Assembly: GCA_031553675.1 (NCBI GenBank)
Contig: JAVBLF010000098.1
Coordinates: 1-10,855 of the forward strand
DNA from: JAVBLF01 sp031553675
GTDB lineage: Bacteria; Bacillota; Clostridia; Christensenellales; CALWSW01
Length of the DNA stretch: 10,855 bases
Direction of reading: 5' to 3'
Shown piece after piece: positions 1 through 6,545 of the stretch; position 1 is the stretch's first letter, and each line of letters begins with the position of its first letter. Under the pieces are notes generated by a model. The model was not told where the DNA came from and did not search any database. It saw only the letters and a list, made by a program, of their open reading frames with translations. Made by a program: the position numbers and the translations under genes.

Positions 1-1
1 A

Positions 2-844
2 GGCGACGACGTCGTTGTGACGGGCCAAACGAATCCATTGCCCGCGCCGGTTACGCCGCCGATCAAAACGCTCTCTATCCCGCTCGAGCGGTATTGGCCC
101 GCGCAACGCCAGGTGGAAGTGCAGCAGCTCCTGGCGCAGACCGAGTACGAGATCGCTGCGAGCCAAATCGCGATCTCCGAAAACGGCGAACCCCCCGCGA
201 TCCCCCCCACGCCTTCGACCGAGATCCCCGACGAAGACCGCTTGATCCCCGCTTCGGGCGAGGATGCTTCGTCCGAAACCGCGTCCCCAAACGACGAAGA
301 CGCACAGGAAAAAACAAAGTCCGACGAAGAGAAGTCCGACGAAAAAGAGTCGGATGAGGAGAAGCCTGAAGACAAGAAGTCTGACGAAACGAAGTCAGAT
401 GAAAAGCAAAGCGACGACAAAAAAGACAGCGAAACCGAAAAGAAGAATAGCACGACCAAGAAAAAGTCCCAGACGAAGAAGGAAAAACCTGTCGAAGTCA
501 TGGCTGTCGTCAAGCTGAAGAACGACAAGCGCGAAAAGCTCGATCCGCCGACTGAGAGCCAGATCGCCAAAGTCGTGCGCTTTGAAGCGACCGCCTACAC
601 CCATACCGGCGAAAAGACCGCCAAAGGGAATTGGCCGAAAATCGGGACGATTGCCGTGAATCCAAAGCAGATCCCATACGGCACGCGGCTGTACGTCGAA
701 GGTTACGGCTACGGCATCGCCGACGATACCGGCGGATTCCGGCATTCCGGCAAAAAGCAGATCGATCTGTTCATGGATACCGAATCGGAATGCCGAAAAT
801 GGGGACGGAAACGCGATGTCAAGGTTTATATTTTGAAGGAATGA
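2..844 (+). CDS. 3D-domain cell-wall protein, 5' end outside the window
   Basis: The last ~90 residues match the 3D (three-aspartate) domain, a double-psi beta-barrel related to MltA and found in YocH, YuiC and the C-terminus of YabE/RpfB-like proteins. Visible signatures are FEATAYT at its start, GTIAVNP, IPYGTRLYV, GIADDTGG and IDLFMD, which supply the conserved Asp residues. Such proteins are exported and are thought to remodel peptidoglycan. Before the domain lies a low-complexity linker of roughly 65 residues built almost only from Lys, Ser, Asp and Glu (bases ~305-490), probably a wall-spanning spacer. The frame is open to the left edge; a GTG at 17 has no ribosome binding site, so the signal peptide and N-terminal domains are probably off the window. 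The usual G5 domain of YabE-type proteins is not seen in the visible part. The 3D call is strong; the substrate is unknown. Confidence 0.82.
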   Translation, partial: GDDVVVTGQTNPLPAPVTPPIKTLSIPLERYWPAQRQVEVQQLLAQTEYEIAASQIAISENGEPPAIPPTPSTEIPDEDRLIPASGEDASSETASPNDEDAQEKTKSDEEKSDEKESDEEKPEDKKSDETKSDEKQSDDKKDSETEKKNSTTKKKSQTKKEKPVEVMAVVKLKNDKREKLDPPTESQIAKVVRFEATAYTHTGEKTAKGNWPKIGTIAVNPKQIPYGTRLYVEGYGYGIADDTGGFRHSGKKQIDLFMDTESECRKWGRKRDVKVYILKE

Positions 845-1024
845 AGCGAAAGAACCCAAACAGAAAGAAATAAACATAAGTAAAAAGCGAAACATAAGAC
901 AGAACTGAGTTGTAAGAATCAAGCAGAACTGCGGATACCAAAACAGTGCGCATCATTGCCCGGGAAATGAGGCCGGAGCGTGGCGAGCCTGAGCATCGAC
1001 CTCGGAACCCCGATTGCATTTCAT
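845..1024. other. Intergenic stretch without a recognisable gene
   Basis: The first ~100 bases after the 3D-protein stop codon are A-rich. The rest is GC-rich and runs into the stem-loop cluster at 1025-1138. Short open frames exist on both strands, but none has a ribosome binding site or a protein-like composition. Confidence 0.5.
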
Positions 1025-1058
1025 CGAAAAACCCGCCATACGCTTGGCGGGTTTTTCG
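1025..1058. terminator. Bidirectional intrinsic terminator
   Basis: A perfect 13-bp stem, CGAAAAACCCGCC (1025-1037) with GGCGGGTTTTTCG (1046-1058), encloses an 8-base loop. T runs follow the GC stem on both strands. It can end the rightward 3D-domain transcript and also serve the leftward ACT/UPF0210 operon, whose last stop codon is at 1152. Confidence 0.85.
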
Positions 1059-1069
1059 GCGAAGCGCGT

Positions 1070-1138
1070 ATCCCTCAAATCGAAGGTTTGAGGGATGCGG
1101 CAAAAGTTCTTTTGGTCCTTTTCTTTCAAGAAAAGGAC
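1070..1138. repeat. Tandem stem-loops beside the terminator
   Basis: Two further perfect hairpins follow. The first has ATCCCTCAAA (1070-1079) pairing with TTTGAGGGAT (1087-1096). The second has GTCCTTTTCTT (1115-1125) pairing with AAGAAAAGGAC (1128-1138) and almost no loop. Together with the 1025-1058 terminator they form three consecutive stem-loops between convergent genes. This resembles the dispersed palindromic intergenic repeats seen in many Clostridia, but copy number cannot be judged from one window. Confidence 0.55.
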
Positions 1139-1151
1139 GCCACCAAACCCC

Positions 1152-2510
1152 TCAATTCCGCAAGCTGTGGATCGGCGCCGGAACCCTGCCGCCGCGCTTG
1201 ATGAAGGCGTCGCAGGCGTAGCGGTTGACGGGCATGACGGGGGCGTGACCAAGAAGGCCGCCAAACTCGACGCTATCTCCGACGGTTTTTCCCGGGGCGG
1301 GGATGATGCGGACGGCGGTCGTCTTGTTGTTGATCATGCCGATGGCGGCTTCGTCGGCGATGATGCCCGAGATCGTCTCGGCTGGGGTATCGCCGGGAAT
1401 GGCGATCATGTCGAGGCCCACCGAGCAGACGCAGGTCATGGCTTCGAGCTTTTCGAGCGTGAGCGCGCCGCATTCGGCGGCGGCGATCATGCCGGCATCT
1501 TCGCTGACCGGAATGAAGGCCCCCGACAGTCCGCCGACGTGGCTGGAGGCCATGACGCCGCCCTTTTTGACGGCGTCGTTCAAGAGCGCGATCGCCGCCG
1601 TGCTGCCCGGTGCTCCGGCCATTTCGAGGCCCATCTCCGTCAGGATCTGCGCGACGGAGTCTCCGACGGCAGGCGTCGGGGCCAGCGACAGATCGACGAT
1701 GCCAAAAGGCACGCCGAGGCGCTTGCTGGCTTCCTGCGCGACGAGCTGGCCGACGCGCGTGATGCGAAAAGCGGTCTTTTTGATCGTCTCGGCCACCTCG
1801 TCGAAGGGGCGGCCGCGCACCCGTTCGAGTGCGGACTTCACAACGCCCGGACCCGATACGCCGACGTTGATCGCGCAGTCCGGTTCGCCGATGCCGTGGA
1901 AAGCGCCCGCCATGAAGGGGTTGTCCTCGACGGCGTTCGCAAAGACGACGAGTTTGGCCGCACCCAGGCCGTCGCGATCGGCCGTCACTTCGGCCGCCTT
2001 TTTGACGATGCGCCCCATCTCGGCAACGGCGTCCATGTTGATGCCGGCACGGGTCGTCGCGACGTTGACCGACGCGCAAACCCGCTCGGTTTCCTTCAAC
2101 GCCTGGGGAATCGTCGCGATGAGGGCGCGATCGCCCGGCGTATAGCCCTTGTGGACGAGCGCCGAAAATCCGCCGATGAAGTTCACGCCGACGTCGTGGG
2201 CGGCGCGGTCGAGCGTGCGGGCGATGGCGTTGTAGTTTTCTTCGCGCGTGCCCTCGGCTATGAGCGCGATCGGCGTGACGGAGATGCGCTTGTTGACGAT
2301 CGGAATCCCGAACTCGGCCTCGATCTCCTGCCCCACGCGCACGAGATCGCGCGCGCAACGCACGATCTTTTCGTAGATCCGCGCTCGGAGCGTGTCGATG
2401 TCGTGATCGCAGCAGTCGCGCAAGGAGATCCCCATCGTGATCGTGCGGATGTCCAGGTTCTCTTGCTCGATCATGCGGATGGTCTCGATGATTTCATATT
2501 GGTTAATCAT
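1152..2510 (-). CDS. UPF0210 / DUF711 (PFL-family) protein
   Basis: This 452-residue protein spans the full usual length of the UPF0210 (DUF711) family. Recognisable stretches are the N-terminal ENLDIRTITMGISL, the glycine-rich GVSGPGVVKSALE in the middle, VDLSLAPTPAVGDS, and the C-terminal VNRYACDAFIKRGGRVPAPI. The family is sometimes called PFL-like; its biochemical function is not established. The gene is second in a leftward operon, starting 24 bases after the stop of the ACT-domain gene. A GGGAGG motif sits about 11 bases before the ATG, a longer spacing than usual. The same ACT-then-DUF711 order is known from streptococci and many Clostridia, which suggests the small ACT protein senses a ligand for this protein. 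The long open frame on the opposite strand is a shadow of this GC-rich gene. Confidence 0.9.
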   Translation of the reverse strand: MINQYEIIETIRMIEQENLDIRTITMGISLRDCCDHDIDTLRARIYEKIVRCARDLVRVGQEIEAEFGIPIVNKRISVTPIALIAEGTREENYNAIARTLDRAAHDVGVNFIGGFSALVHKGYTPGDRALIATIPQALKETERVCASVNVATTRAGINMDAVAEMGRIVKKAAEVTADRDGLGAAKLVVFANAVEDNPFMAGAFHGIGEPDCAINVGVSGPGVVKSALERVRGRPFDEVAETIKKTAFRITRVGQLVAQEASKRLGVPFGIVDLSLAPTPAVGDSVAQILTEMGLEMAGAPGSTAAIALLNDAVKKGGVMASSHVGGLSGAFIPVSEDAGMIAAAECGALTLEKLEAMTCVCSVGLDMIAIPGDTPAETISGIIADEAAIGMINNKTTAVRIIPAPGKTVGDSVEFGGLLGHAPVMPVNRYACDAFIKRGGRVPAPIHSLRN

Positions 2511-2534
2511 ACAGAAGCATTCCTCCCGCCGCGA

Positions 2535-2807
2535 TCAGACGCGGTGCATCGCGTCGAAGATGTCTTCGTGTTGGATGCGGATCGACATTTCGAGCGTTTG
2601 CCCAAGTGTATCCAACTCCTGGTTGAGTTGCTCGAACGTAGCCTCGCAGGCCGACACGTCGACGAGCATGACCATGGTAAAGCAATCCTGAAGGACGGTT
2701 TGCGTGATGTCGAGTATGTTGACGTTGCGCGCAGCCAGCGCGGACGATACCGCCGCGATGATGCCGACTCTGTCGCGCCCCAGGACGCTGACGACGGCTT
2801 TTTTCAT
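2535..2807 (-). CDS. ACT-domain protein, UPF0237 family
   Basis: The 90-residue protein is essentially one ACT domain: MKKAVVSVLGRDRVGIIAAVSSAL, then NVNILDI, then an amphipathic C-terminal half. The GRDxxGI turn between the first strand and helix is the ligand-binding signature of GcvR-type ACT domains, which usually bind amino acids and often dimerise. It is first in a two-gene leftward operon with the UPF0210 gene. A GAGAGGG ribosome binding site lies 5-6 bases before the ATG, and a very good promoter lies just upstream (2849-2877). A regulatory or ligand-sensing role for the UPF0210 partner is inferred from the conserved pairing; the ligand is unknown. Confidence 0.9.
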   Translation of the reverse strand: MKKAVVSVLGRDRVGIIAAVSSALAARNVNILDITQTVLQDCFTMVMLVDVSACEATFEQLNQELDTLGQTLEMSIRIQHEDIFDAMHRV

Positions 2808-2848
2808 GCGAATCCCTCTCTTTTCGTTTTATTCAACGCTTTCGATTT

Positions 2849-2877
2849 ATTATACTCCAAAGGCGGCCCGTCCGCAA
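2849..2877 (-). promoter_or_regulatory. Sigma-A promoter of the ACT/UPF0210 operon
   Basis: Reading leftward, the -35 box is TTGCGG (2877-2872), the spacer is exactly 17 bases, and the -10 box is a perfect TATAAT (2854-2849). The predicted RNA start is about 35 bases ahead of the ACT gene start codon. Confidence 0.85.
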
Positions 2878-2915
2878 AAAAAGCGCGCGAAAAATCGCAA
2901 ATGTTTCGACATACG

Positions 2916-2943
2916 AAAGCGGAGACGATCCCGCCTCCGCTTT
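2916..2943. terminator. Hairpin after the VOC-protein gene, probable terminator
   Basis: AAAGCGGAG (2916-2924) pairs with CTCCGCTTT (2935-2943) around a 10-base loop. It lies 15 bases beyond the VOC gene stop codon and ahead of the next promoter. The T run is better on the rightward strand (TTTTT at 2941-2945) than on the leftward strand that carries the genes, so efficiency leftward is uncertain. Confidence 0.55.
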
Positions 2944-2958
2944 TTGGATTTCTGCAAC

Positions 2959-3348
2959 TTAGACCGTGATAGCGACCAGGTTCCCATCGGGGTCGAATAC
3001 GATGGCTTCGTAGCCGCCCTCTTCGTCGAAACGGGGATCGCTGACGATGATGGTCCCATCGTCCTCCAGGCGCTGGGAGAGCGCGTCGACGGCCTCCTGG
3101 CTTCCCACGGAAACCGCGATGTAGGTGAGTCCCTCCTGATCGACCTCGCGGGGGTTGGGGAACATGTCTGCGCACTGCATGAGCTTGATCTTGCAGCCGC
3201 CGTCTGGGAGGGTCAGCAGGTAGGACGCGTAGAGGTTAAAGGTTTCGTTTTCATAGCGTTCGCCCGACACAGCCCCGAAATACATGACGTAAAATGCTTT
3301 GAGCCTTTCGATATCGGGACTCCACAGAGCAATGTGGGACACTTTCAT
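2959..3348 (-). CDS. VOC-fold (glyoxalase/bleomycin-resistance-like) protein
   Basis: The 129-residue protein has the two beta-alpha-beta-beta-beta halves of the vicinal oxygen chelate superfamily. The first half opens with MKVSHIAL and includes LKAFYVMYFG; the second includes GLTYIAVSVGS and ends YEAIVFDPDGNLVAI, the typical C-terminal strand with its Glu (E114). His5 sits at the first metal-ligand position, but the position usually occupied by His at the start of the second half is Tyr76. Classical glyoxalase I metal binding is therefore doubtful and the substrate cannot be named. A GAGGAGA ribosome binding site lies 7 bases before the ATG. It follows the UspA-like gene by 29 bases in the same direction, so the two are probably one operon. 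Confidence 0.85.
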   Translation of the reverse strand: MKVSHIALWSPDIERLKAFYVMYFGAVSGERYENETFNLYASYLLTLPDGGCKIKLMQCADMFPNPREVDQEGLTYIAVSVGSQEAVDALSQRLEDDGTIIVSDPRFDEEGGYEAIVFDPDGNLVAITV

Positions 3349-3377
3349 CGATCATTCTCCTCGAGGTTGACGAGCGA

Positions 3378-3908
3378 TCAGGCGATCTGGTCGTCCACCC
3401 ATTGGCTTGCCGCGAGTACGATGACGCTCATATCGGGCAGGCGCTTTTTGATTTGGTCGCTCAGCGACTGAGCGTTCTGCGGCGACGCGCCGAGTATCAT
3501 CAGTTCGACGTTGTGTTTGCTGGCCGCGTCAGCCAGCCCGTCGAGGGCGTTTTCACAGCGCAGCATGTGCATTTCGGCGCCGTATTCATTGGTGAGGCGA
3601 AATAGGAATTCGAGTGCTTCGGCTTCGTCGTCGTTGCCAAGGACGGAATCGTCGCGGCAAACGGCATGCACCACCATCAGTTCGCCGCCGATGGATTGCG
3701 CCATCGCCGCGCCCTGACGGATCAGACGTTCGCAGGTTTTCTGCCTCGTCACACATACCATGACTTTGGGAGAAGCTTCAGAGTGGTGTTTGTCACCTTT
3801 TCCGGTGCGACGCGGCTTGGGCTTTGCGTCGTCCGCTTCAATGGTTTGGATGGGGATGGGCTCGTTGGACAGCTCATGGATCAAGATTCGGTTCATCGCA
3901 ACAGACAT
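3378..3908 (-). CDS. UspA-like (KdpD-type) universal stress domain protein
   Basis: The 176-residue protein has a variable, Lys/Pro-rich N-terminal segment (about residues 1-50), then a Usp fold beginning KVMVCVTRQKTCERLIRQG and continuing through GGELMVVHAV and VELMILGAS to a final hydrophobic strand, MSVIVLAA. The CERLIR pattern resembles the Usp domain of KdpD sensors more than stand-alone UspA. The ATP-binding signature of UspA proteins (Gx2Gx9G[S/T]) is not intact after LGAS, so this is probably a non-ATP-binding type. The ATG at 3908 was chosen because a GAGGT ribosome binding site lies 6 bases upstream; a start 15 codons earlier has none. It leads a probable operon with the VOC gene. 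Confidence 0.75.
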   Translation of the reverse strand: MSVAMNRILIHELSNEPIPIQTIEADDAKPKPRRTGKGDKHHSEASPKVMVCVTRQKTCERLIRQGAAMAQSIGGELMVVHAVCRDDSVLGNDDEAEALEFLFRLTNEYGAEMHMLRCENALDGLADAASKHNVELMILGASPQNAQSLSDQIKKRLPDMSVIVLAASQWVDDQIA

Positions 3909-3964
3909 GTCGTTACCTCGTAACACATATTCATTGACGGCGGCAATGCACATTCTGCTCTCTT

Positions 3965-3993
3965 ATTGTACCACGCCCCCACGCGGAATCCAA
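3965..3993 (-). promoter_or_regulatory. Sigma-A promoter of the Usp/VOC operon
   Basis: Leftward reading gives -35 TTGGAT (3993-3988), a 17-base spacer and -10 TACAAT (3970-3965), placed about 57 bases before the start codon. A rightward TATAAT at 4009-4014 lies close by, so the promoters of the divergent genes are packed together. Confidence 0.65.
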
Positions 3994-4107
3994 GTGGGTA
4001 CGCTTGCCTATAATTCACAGCGGGCATACGCGCCTGTCACCTGAAAGATCTTTGGAGCATTCCGTTTGGCGGGCCACGAGAAAGTAGAGAAGCGGAAAAA
4101 GATCGGT

Positions 4108-4113
4108 TATACT
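4108..4113 (+). promoter_or_regulatory. Putative -10 box of the oligoendopeptidase gene
   Basis: TATACT lies 22 bases before the pepF start codon, but no good -35 box stands at the proper spacing. A perfect TATAAT at 4009-4014 is the alternative and also lacks a clear -35 partner. The true start of transcription cannot be decided from sequence. Confidence 0.3.
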
Positions 4114-4135
4114 AAGAAGGAAAGGACGTGACCGC

Positions 4136-5917
4136 ATGGCATTGCAGGCAAGGAATGAAATTCCGGAGCGCGACAAGTGGCGCTTGGAAGATATGGTGGA
4201 AAACGACGCGGCATGGGAAAGCCAATTTGCGGAGGCGAAGGCCGCGATCGCAGGCATGGGACGTTTCGCCGGGACGCTGAGCGGCAGCGTCGGCGCGCTC
4301 AAGGCGGCGCTCGACGCGCAGGCCGAAACTTCGCTTTTGGCGGAACGACTCTATGTGTACGCCCACATGCGCCGCGACGAGGACAACGCTGACGCCAAAT
4401 ACCAAGGCATGGCCGACCGATCGATGGCGCTCATGGTCGAACTGTCCGGCGCGGCCAGCTACATCGTACCCGAGATCCTCGAGATCCCGGAAAACACGCT
4501 CGAAACCTGGCGCCAAGACCCCTCGATGGCAAGCTACCGCCACACGCTGCACGACCTGATCCGCAGCAAGGCGCACGCCCTCAGCCGCGAGGAAGAAAAA
4601 CTCCTCGCCATGGCCGGAGAAGTCGCCGCCGCCCCCCAGACCATCTACAAGATGCTCGACAACGCCGACATCCGCTTCCCCAGCGTCGAGACCCCCGAAG
4701 GCCCGGCCGAAATTTCCCACGGCTCATTCATCCATATGATGCAAAACCCCGATCGGGAACTGCGCGCCGACGTGTTCGAGAAATTCTACACGACGTATAC
4801 TGGACTCAAAAACACCTACGCCGCCGCGCTTTCGAGCTCGATCAAGGGCGACATCTTCGCCGCCCGCGCCCGCCACTACCCGAGCGCACTCGAAGCCTCC
4901 CTCCACGACGACAACGTCCCCGTCAGCGTCTACGACAGCCTGATCGAGGCCGTACACGAAAAACTGCCGTCGATCGCGCGCTACATGGACATGCGGAAAC
5001 GCGCCCTCAAGCTCGATGCACTTCACATGTACGACCTTTACGCGCCGCTGTCCGACGCCGACTTCCACATCGAATACCCCGATGCCCAGCGCATCGTCAT
5101 GGAAGGACTGGCACCGCTCGGCAGCGATTACGCCGCCATGCTCCGGCAAGCCTTTGACGCGCGCTGGATCGACGTCTACGAAAACCGCGGCAAGTCGAGC
5201 GGCGCCTATTGCTGGGGCTGCTACGGCACCCACCCCTACGTGCTGCTCAACTACCAGCCCAACATCGACAGCGTGTTCACGATCGCGCACGAGCTCGGCC
5301 ACGCCATGCATTCGCACTACAGCGACACCACCCAAGACTACACCAACGCGCAATACAAAATCTTCGTCGCGGAAGTCGCTTCGACCGTGAATGAAACGCT
5401 TCTCATGACGCATATGCTGGCGCATGAGAACGACAAAGCCCGCCGCCTCCGCCTGCTGAACTACTACCTCGAACAGTTCCGCACGACGGTCTATCGCCAG
5501 GTCATGTTCGCTGAATTCGAAAAGCTCACACACACCATGGCCGAAAGCGGCGAAGCCCTCACCGCCGAGGCCTTCGAGGCGCAATACCTCGACCTCAACC
5601 GCCTCTATTACGGCAAAGGCATGATCGTCGACCCGCTGATCGGCATTGAGTGGGCGCGGATCTCCCATTTCTACAACGCGTTTTACGTCTACAAGTACGC
5701 GACCGGCTTCTCGGCGGCTGTGGCGCTCTCCCGCGCCATCCTCGAAGAAGGCGCTCCGGCCGCCGAACGCTACCACGCCTTTTTGTCGAGCGGCGGCAGC
5801 GACTACCCGCTGGAGCTGCTCAAACGCGCTGGCGTCGATCTCACGACGCCTGAACCCGTCGTGTCGGCGCTCGCGCTCTTCGACGACCTTTTGACACAAT
5901 TCGAGGCGCTTGTATAG
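4136..5917 (+). CDS. pepF: Oligoendopeptidase F, M3B-family zinc peptidase
   Basis: The 593-residue protein has the full length of PepF. The zinc site is plain: HELGH at residues 385-389 (His385, Glu386 and His389) and the third ligand Glu413 in VAEVASTVNE. The N-terminal part (EIPERDKWRLEDM, then YVYAHMRRDED) and the C-terminal YYGKGMIVDPLIGIEWARISHFY are characteristic of the pepF/M3 family. These cytoplasmic enzymes cut short peptides, typically 7-17 residues, and recycle peptides or degrade signal peptides and pheromones. An AAGGA ribosome binding site lies 9 bases before the ATG. The small acidic gene at 5938 follows by 20 bases and is probably co-transcribed. Long open frames on the reverse strand are shadows of the GC-rich codon use. 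Confidence 0.95.
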   Translation: MALQARNEIPERDKWRLEDMVENDAAWESQFAEAKAAIAGMGRFAGTLSGSVGALKAALDAQAETSLLAERLYVYAHMRRDEDNADAKYQGMADRSMALMVELSGAASYIVPEILEIPENTLETWRQDPSMASYRHTLHDLIRSKAHALSREEEKLLAMAGEVAAAPQTIYKMLDNADIRFPSVETPEGPAEISHGSFIHMMQNPDRELRADVFEKFYTTYTGLKNTYAAALSSSIKGDIFAARARHYPSALEASLHDDNVPVSVYDSLIEAVHEKLPSIARYMDMRKRALKLDALHMYDLYAPLSDADFHIEYPDAQRIVMEGLAPLGSDYAAMLRQAFDARWIDVYENRGKSSGAYCWGCYGTHPYVLLNYQPNIDSVFTIAHELGHAMHSHYSDTTQDYTNAQYKIFVAEVASTVNETLLMTHMLAHENDKARRLRLLNYYLEQFRTTVYRQVMFAEFEKLTHTMAESGEALTAEAFEAQYLDLNRLYYGKGMIVDPLIGIEWARISHFYNAFYVYKYATGFSAAVALSRAILEEGAPAAERYHAFLSSGGSDYPLELLKRAGVDLTTPEPVVSALALFDDLLTQFEALV

Positions 5918-5937
5918 CCACCGGGGGAGGGGTTTCC

Positions 5938-6258
5938 ATGATTCAAGGTTTGGATCTGCGCGAAGGCGCCGTCGCTGTCTACGCAGGCTTGCGCTCGATC
6001 GAGGGGCTGCGCACCATCGATGACGATACGCTGCGCGCTATGATCGACGCCGCCATCGCCGCCGACATCGCCTACATGGAAAACGCCGGCGTCGAAGAAG
6101 GCGCACCCTACGACGAGGACGACGCCTTTTCCGCCATCTCCGGCGCCCTCCGGAAACGCTTTCCGGCGCGAAAGGCGCTCGTCGCCAGCTTCGTCGACGA
6201 TTACCTCGAAGCCTGGGAAGTCTACCTCGAATCCGTCGGCTTGATCGAGTGGGATTGA
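5938..6258 (+). CDS. Small acidic protein of unknown function
   Basis: I do not recognise this 106-residue protein. It is strongly acidic, apparently all-helical and lacks membrane segments or a signal peptide. Visible stretches are GLRTIDDDTLRAMIDAAIAADIAYMENAG and a C-terminal FVDDYLEAWEVYLESVGLIEWD. A very strong ribosome binding site (GGGGGAGGGG, 5 bases before the ATG) and the short 20-base gap after pepF support it as a real gene in the same operon. Codon use matches pepF. It might be a partner or regulator of the peptidase, but only position suggests this. Confidence 0.75.
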   Translation: MIQGLDLREGAVAVYAGLRSIEGLRTIDDDTLRAMIDAAIAADIAYMENAGVEEGAPYDEDDAFSAISGALRKRFPARKALVASFVDDYLEAWEVYLESVGLIEWD

Positions 6259-6278
6259 GAATCGCCCAATGGCACAAA

Positions 6279-6308
6279 AAAGCCCCTAACCGTTTGGTTA
6301 GGGGCTTT
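6279..6308 (-). terminator. Terminator of the (now disrupted) tRNA-Arg gene
   Basis: A perfect 13-bp stem, AAAGCCCCTAACC (6279-6291) with GGTTAGGGGCTTT (6296-6308), has a 4-base loop. Reading leftward it is followed by six T bases; the rightward T run is only three. It lies six bases beyond the CCA end of the tRNA fragment, so it most likely terminated the tRNA-Arg gene, and it may also stop the pepF operon from the other side. Confidence 0.8.
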
Positions 6309-6313
6309 ACGCT

Positions 6314-6358
6314 TGGCGCGCATGGCGGGACTCGAACCTACAACCTTCTGGTCCGTAG
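6314..6358 (-). tRNA. 3' fragment of tRNA-Arg (anticodon ACG), attachment-site scar
   Basis: Read leftward, the segment has an anticodon loop CTACGGA (anticodon ACG at 6356-6354), the 3' anticodon stem CCAGA, a 5-base variable loop, a T arm with loop TTCGAGT, a 7-base acceptor 3' strand CATGCGC, discriminator G and an encoded CCA. The 5' half is missing: upstream (6359 onward) there is no D arm, no acceptor 5' strand GCGCATG and no TCTGG to pair with the anticodon stem. The T stem has an A-C mismatch and a G-T pair, consistent with decay. This is what a tRNA-targeting integrase leaves at the end where the tRNA was cut away. It is not expected to make a functional tRNA. Confidence 0.8.
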
Positions 6359-6486
6359 TCAAATGGATTGGCGGCAAGCCACTCCAGAAGGCTCCAAGGC
6401 GATCCGGCAAACGCCCTATCTGAGGGATATTTTAGTATTGCAAAACCAGCGTGCGACATGCTGTTCCGAGGCAAACCGAAAGGCGA

Positions 6487-6513
6487 TGTGGCAAATATGT
6501 GGCAACGTGGCAA
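6487..6513 (+). repeat. Three direct GTGGCAA repeats near the attachment site
   Basis: TGTGGCAA occurs at 6487-6494 and 6498-6505, and CGTGGCAA at 6506-6513. The copies are 8-11 bases apart and about 130-155 bases inside the element from the tRNA fragment. Tyrosine integrases bind arm-type direct repeats at such distances, so this is a candidate arm-site cluster. Confidence 0.4.
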
Positions 6514-6515
6514 GC

Positions 6516-6545
6516 AAAAAAGCGGCAGGTTTAGAGGCCTGCCGC
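6516..6545 (-). terminator. Intrinsic terminator of the leftward 99-codon ORF
   Basis: GCGGCAGG (6522-6529) pairs with CCTGCCGC (6538-6545) around an 8-base loop. Leftward it is followed by six T bases (6521-6516). The stop codon of the ORF (6533-6531) lies in the loop. A shorter T run on the other side (6547-6551) may give some rightward activity. Confidence 0.8.

Noticed and set aside
1273..2358. 361-codon leftward open frame overlapping UPF0210 in another frame
   Set aside because: Arg/His/Gly-rich shadow of the real gene with no family resemblance.
1095..2969. 624-codon open frame on the rightward strand
   Set aside because: It lies wholly opposite the UPF0210 and ACT genes. Its product is a low-complexity Asp/Arg/His-rich shadow of GC-rich codons with no ribosome binding site.
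4724..5899. 391-codon leftward open frame
   Set aside because: It is antisense to the pepF gene, whose zinc-site motifs are unmistakable; its composition is the typical Val/Glu/Arg-rich shadow.
6314..6390. A complete tRNA gene
   Set aside because: No D arm or acceptor 5' strand can be found upstream of the anticodon loop, and the anticodon stem does not close.
6307..6513. 68-codon leftward open frame over the tRNA fragment
   Set aside because: It is translation of tRNA and attachment-site sequence, with no ribosome binding site.
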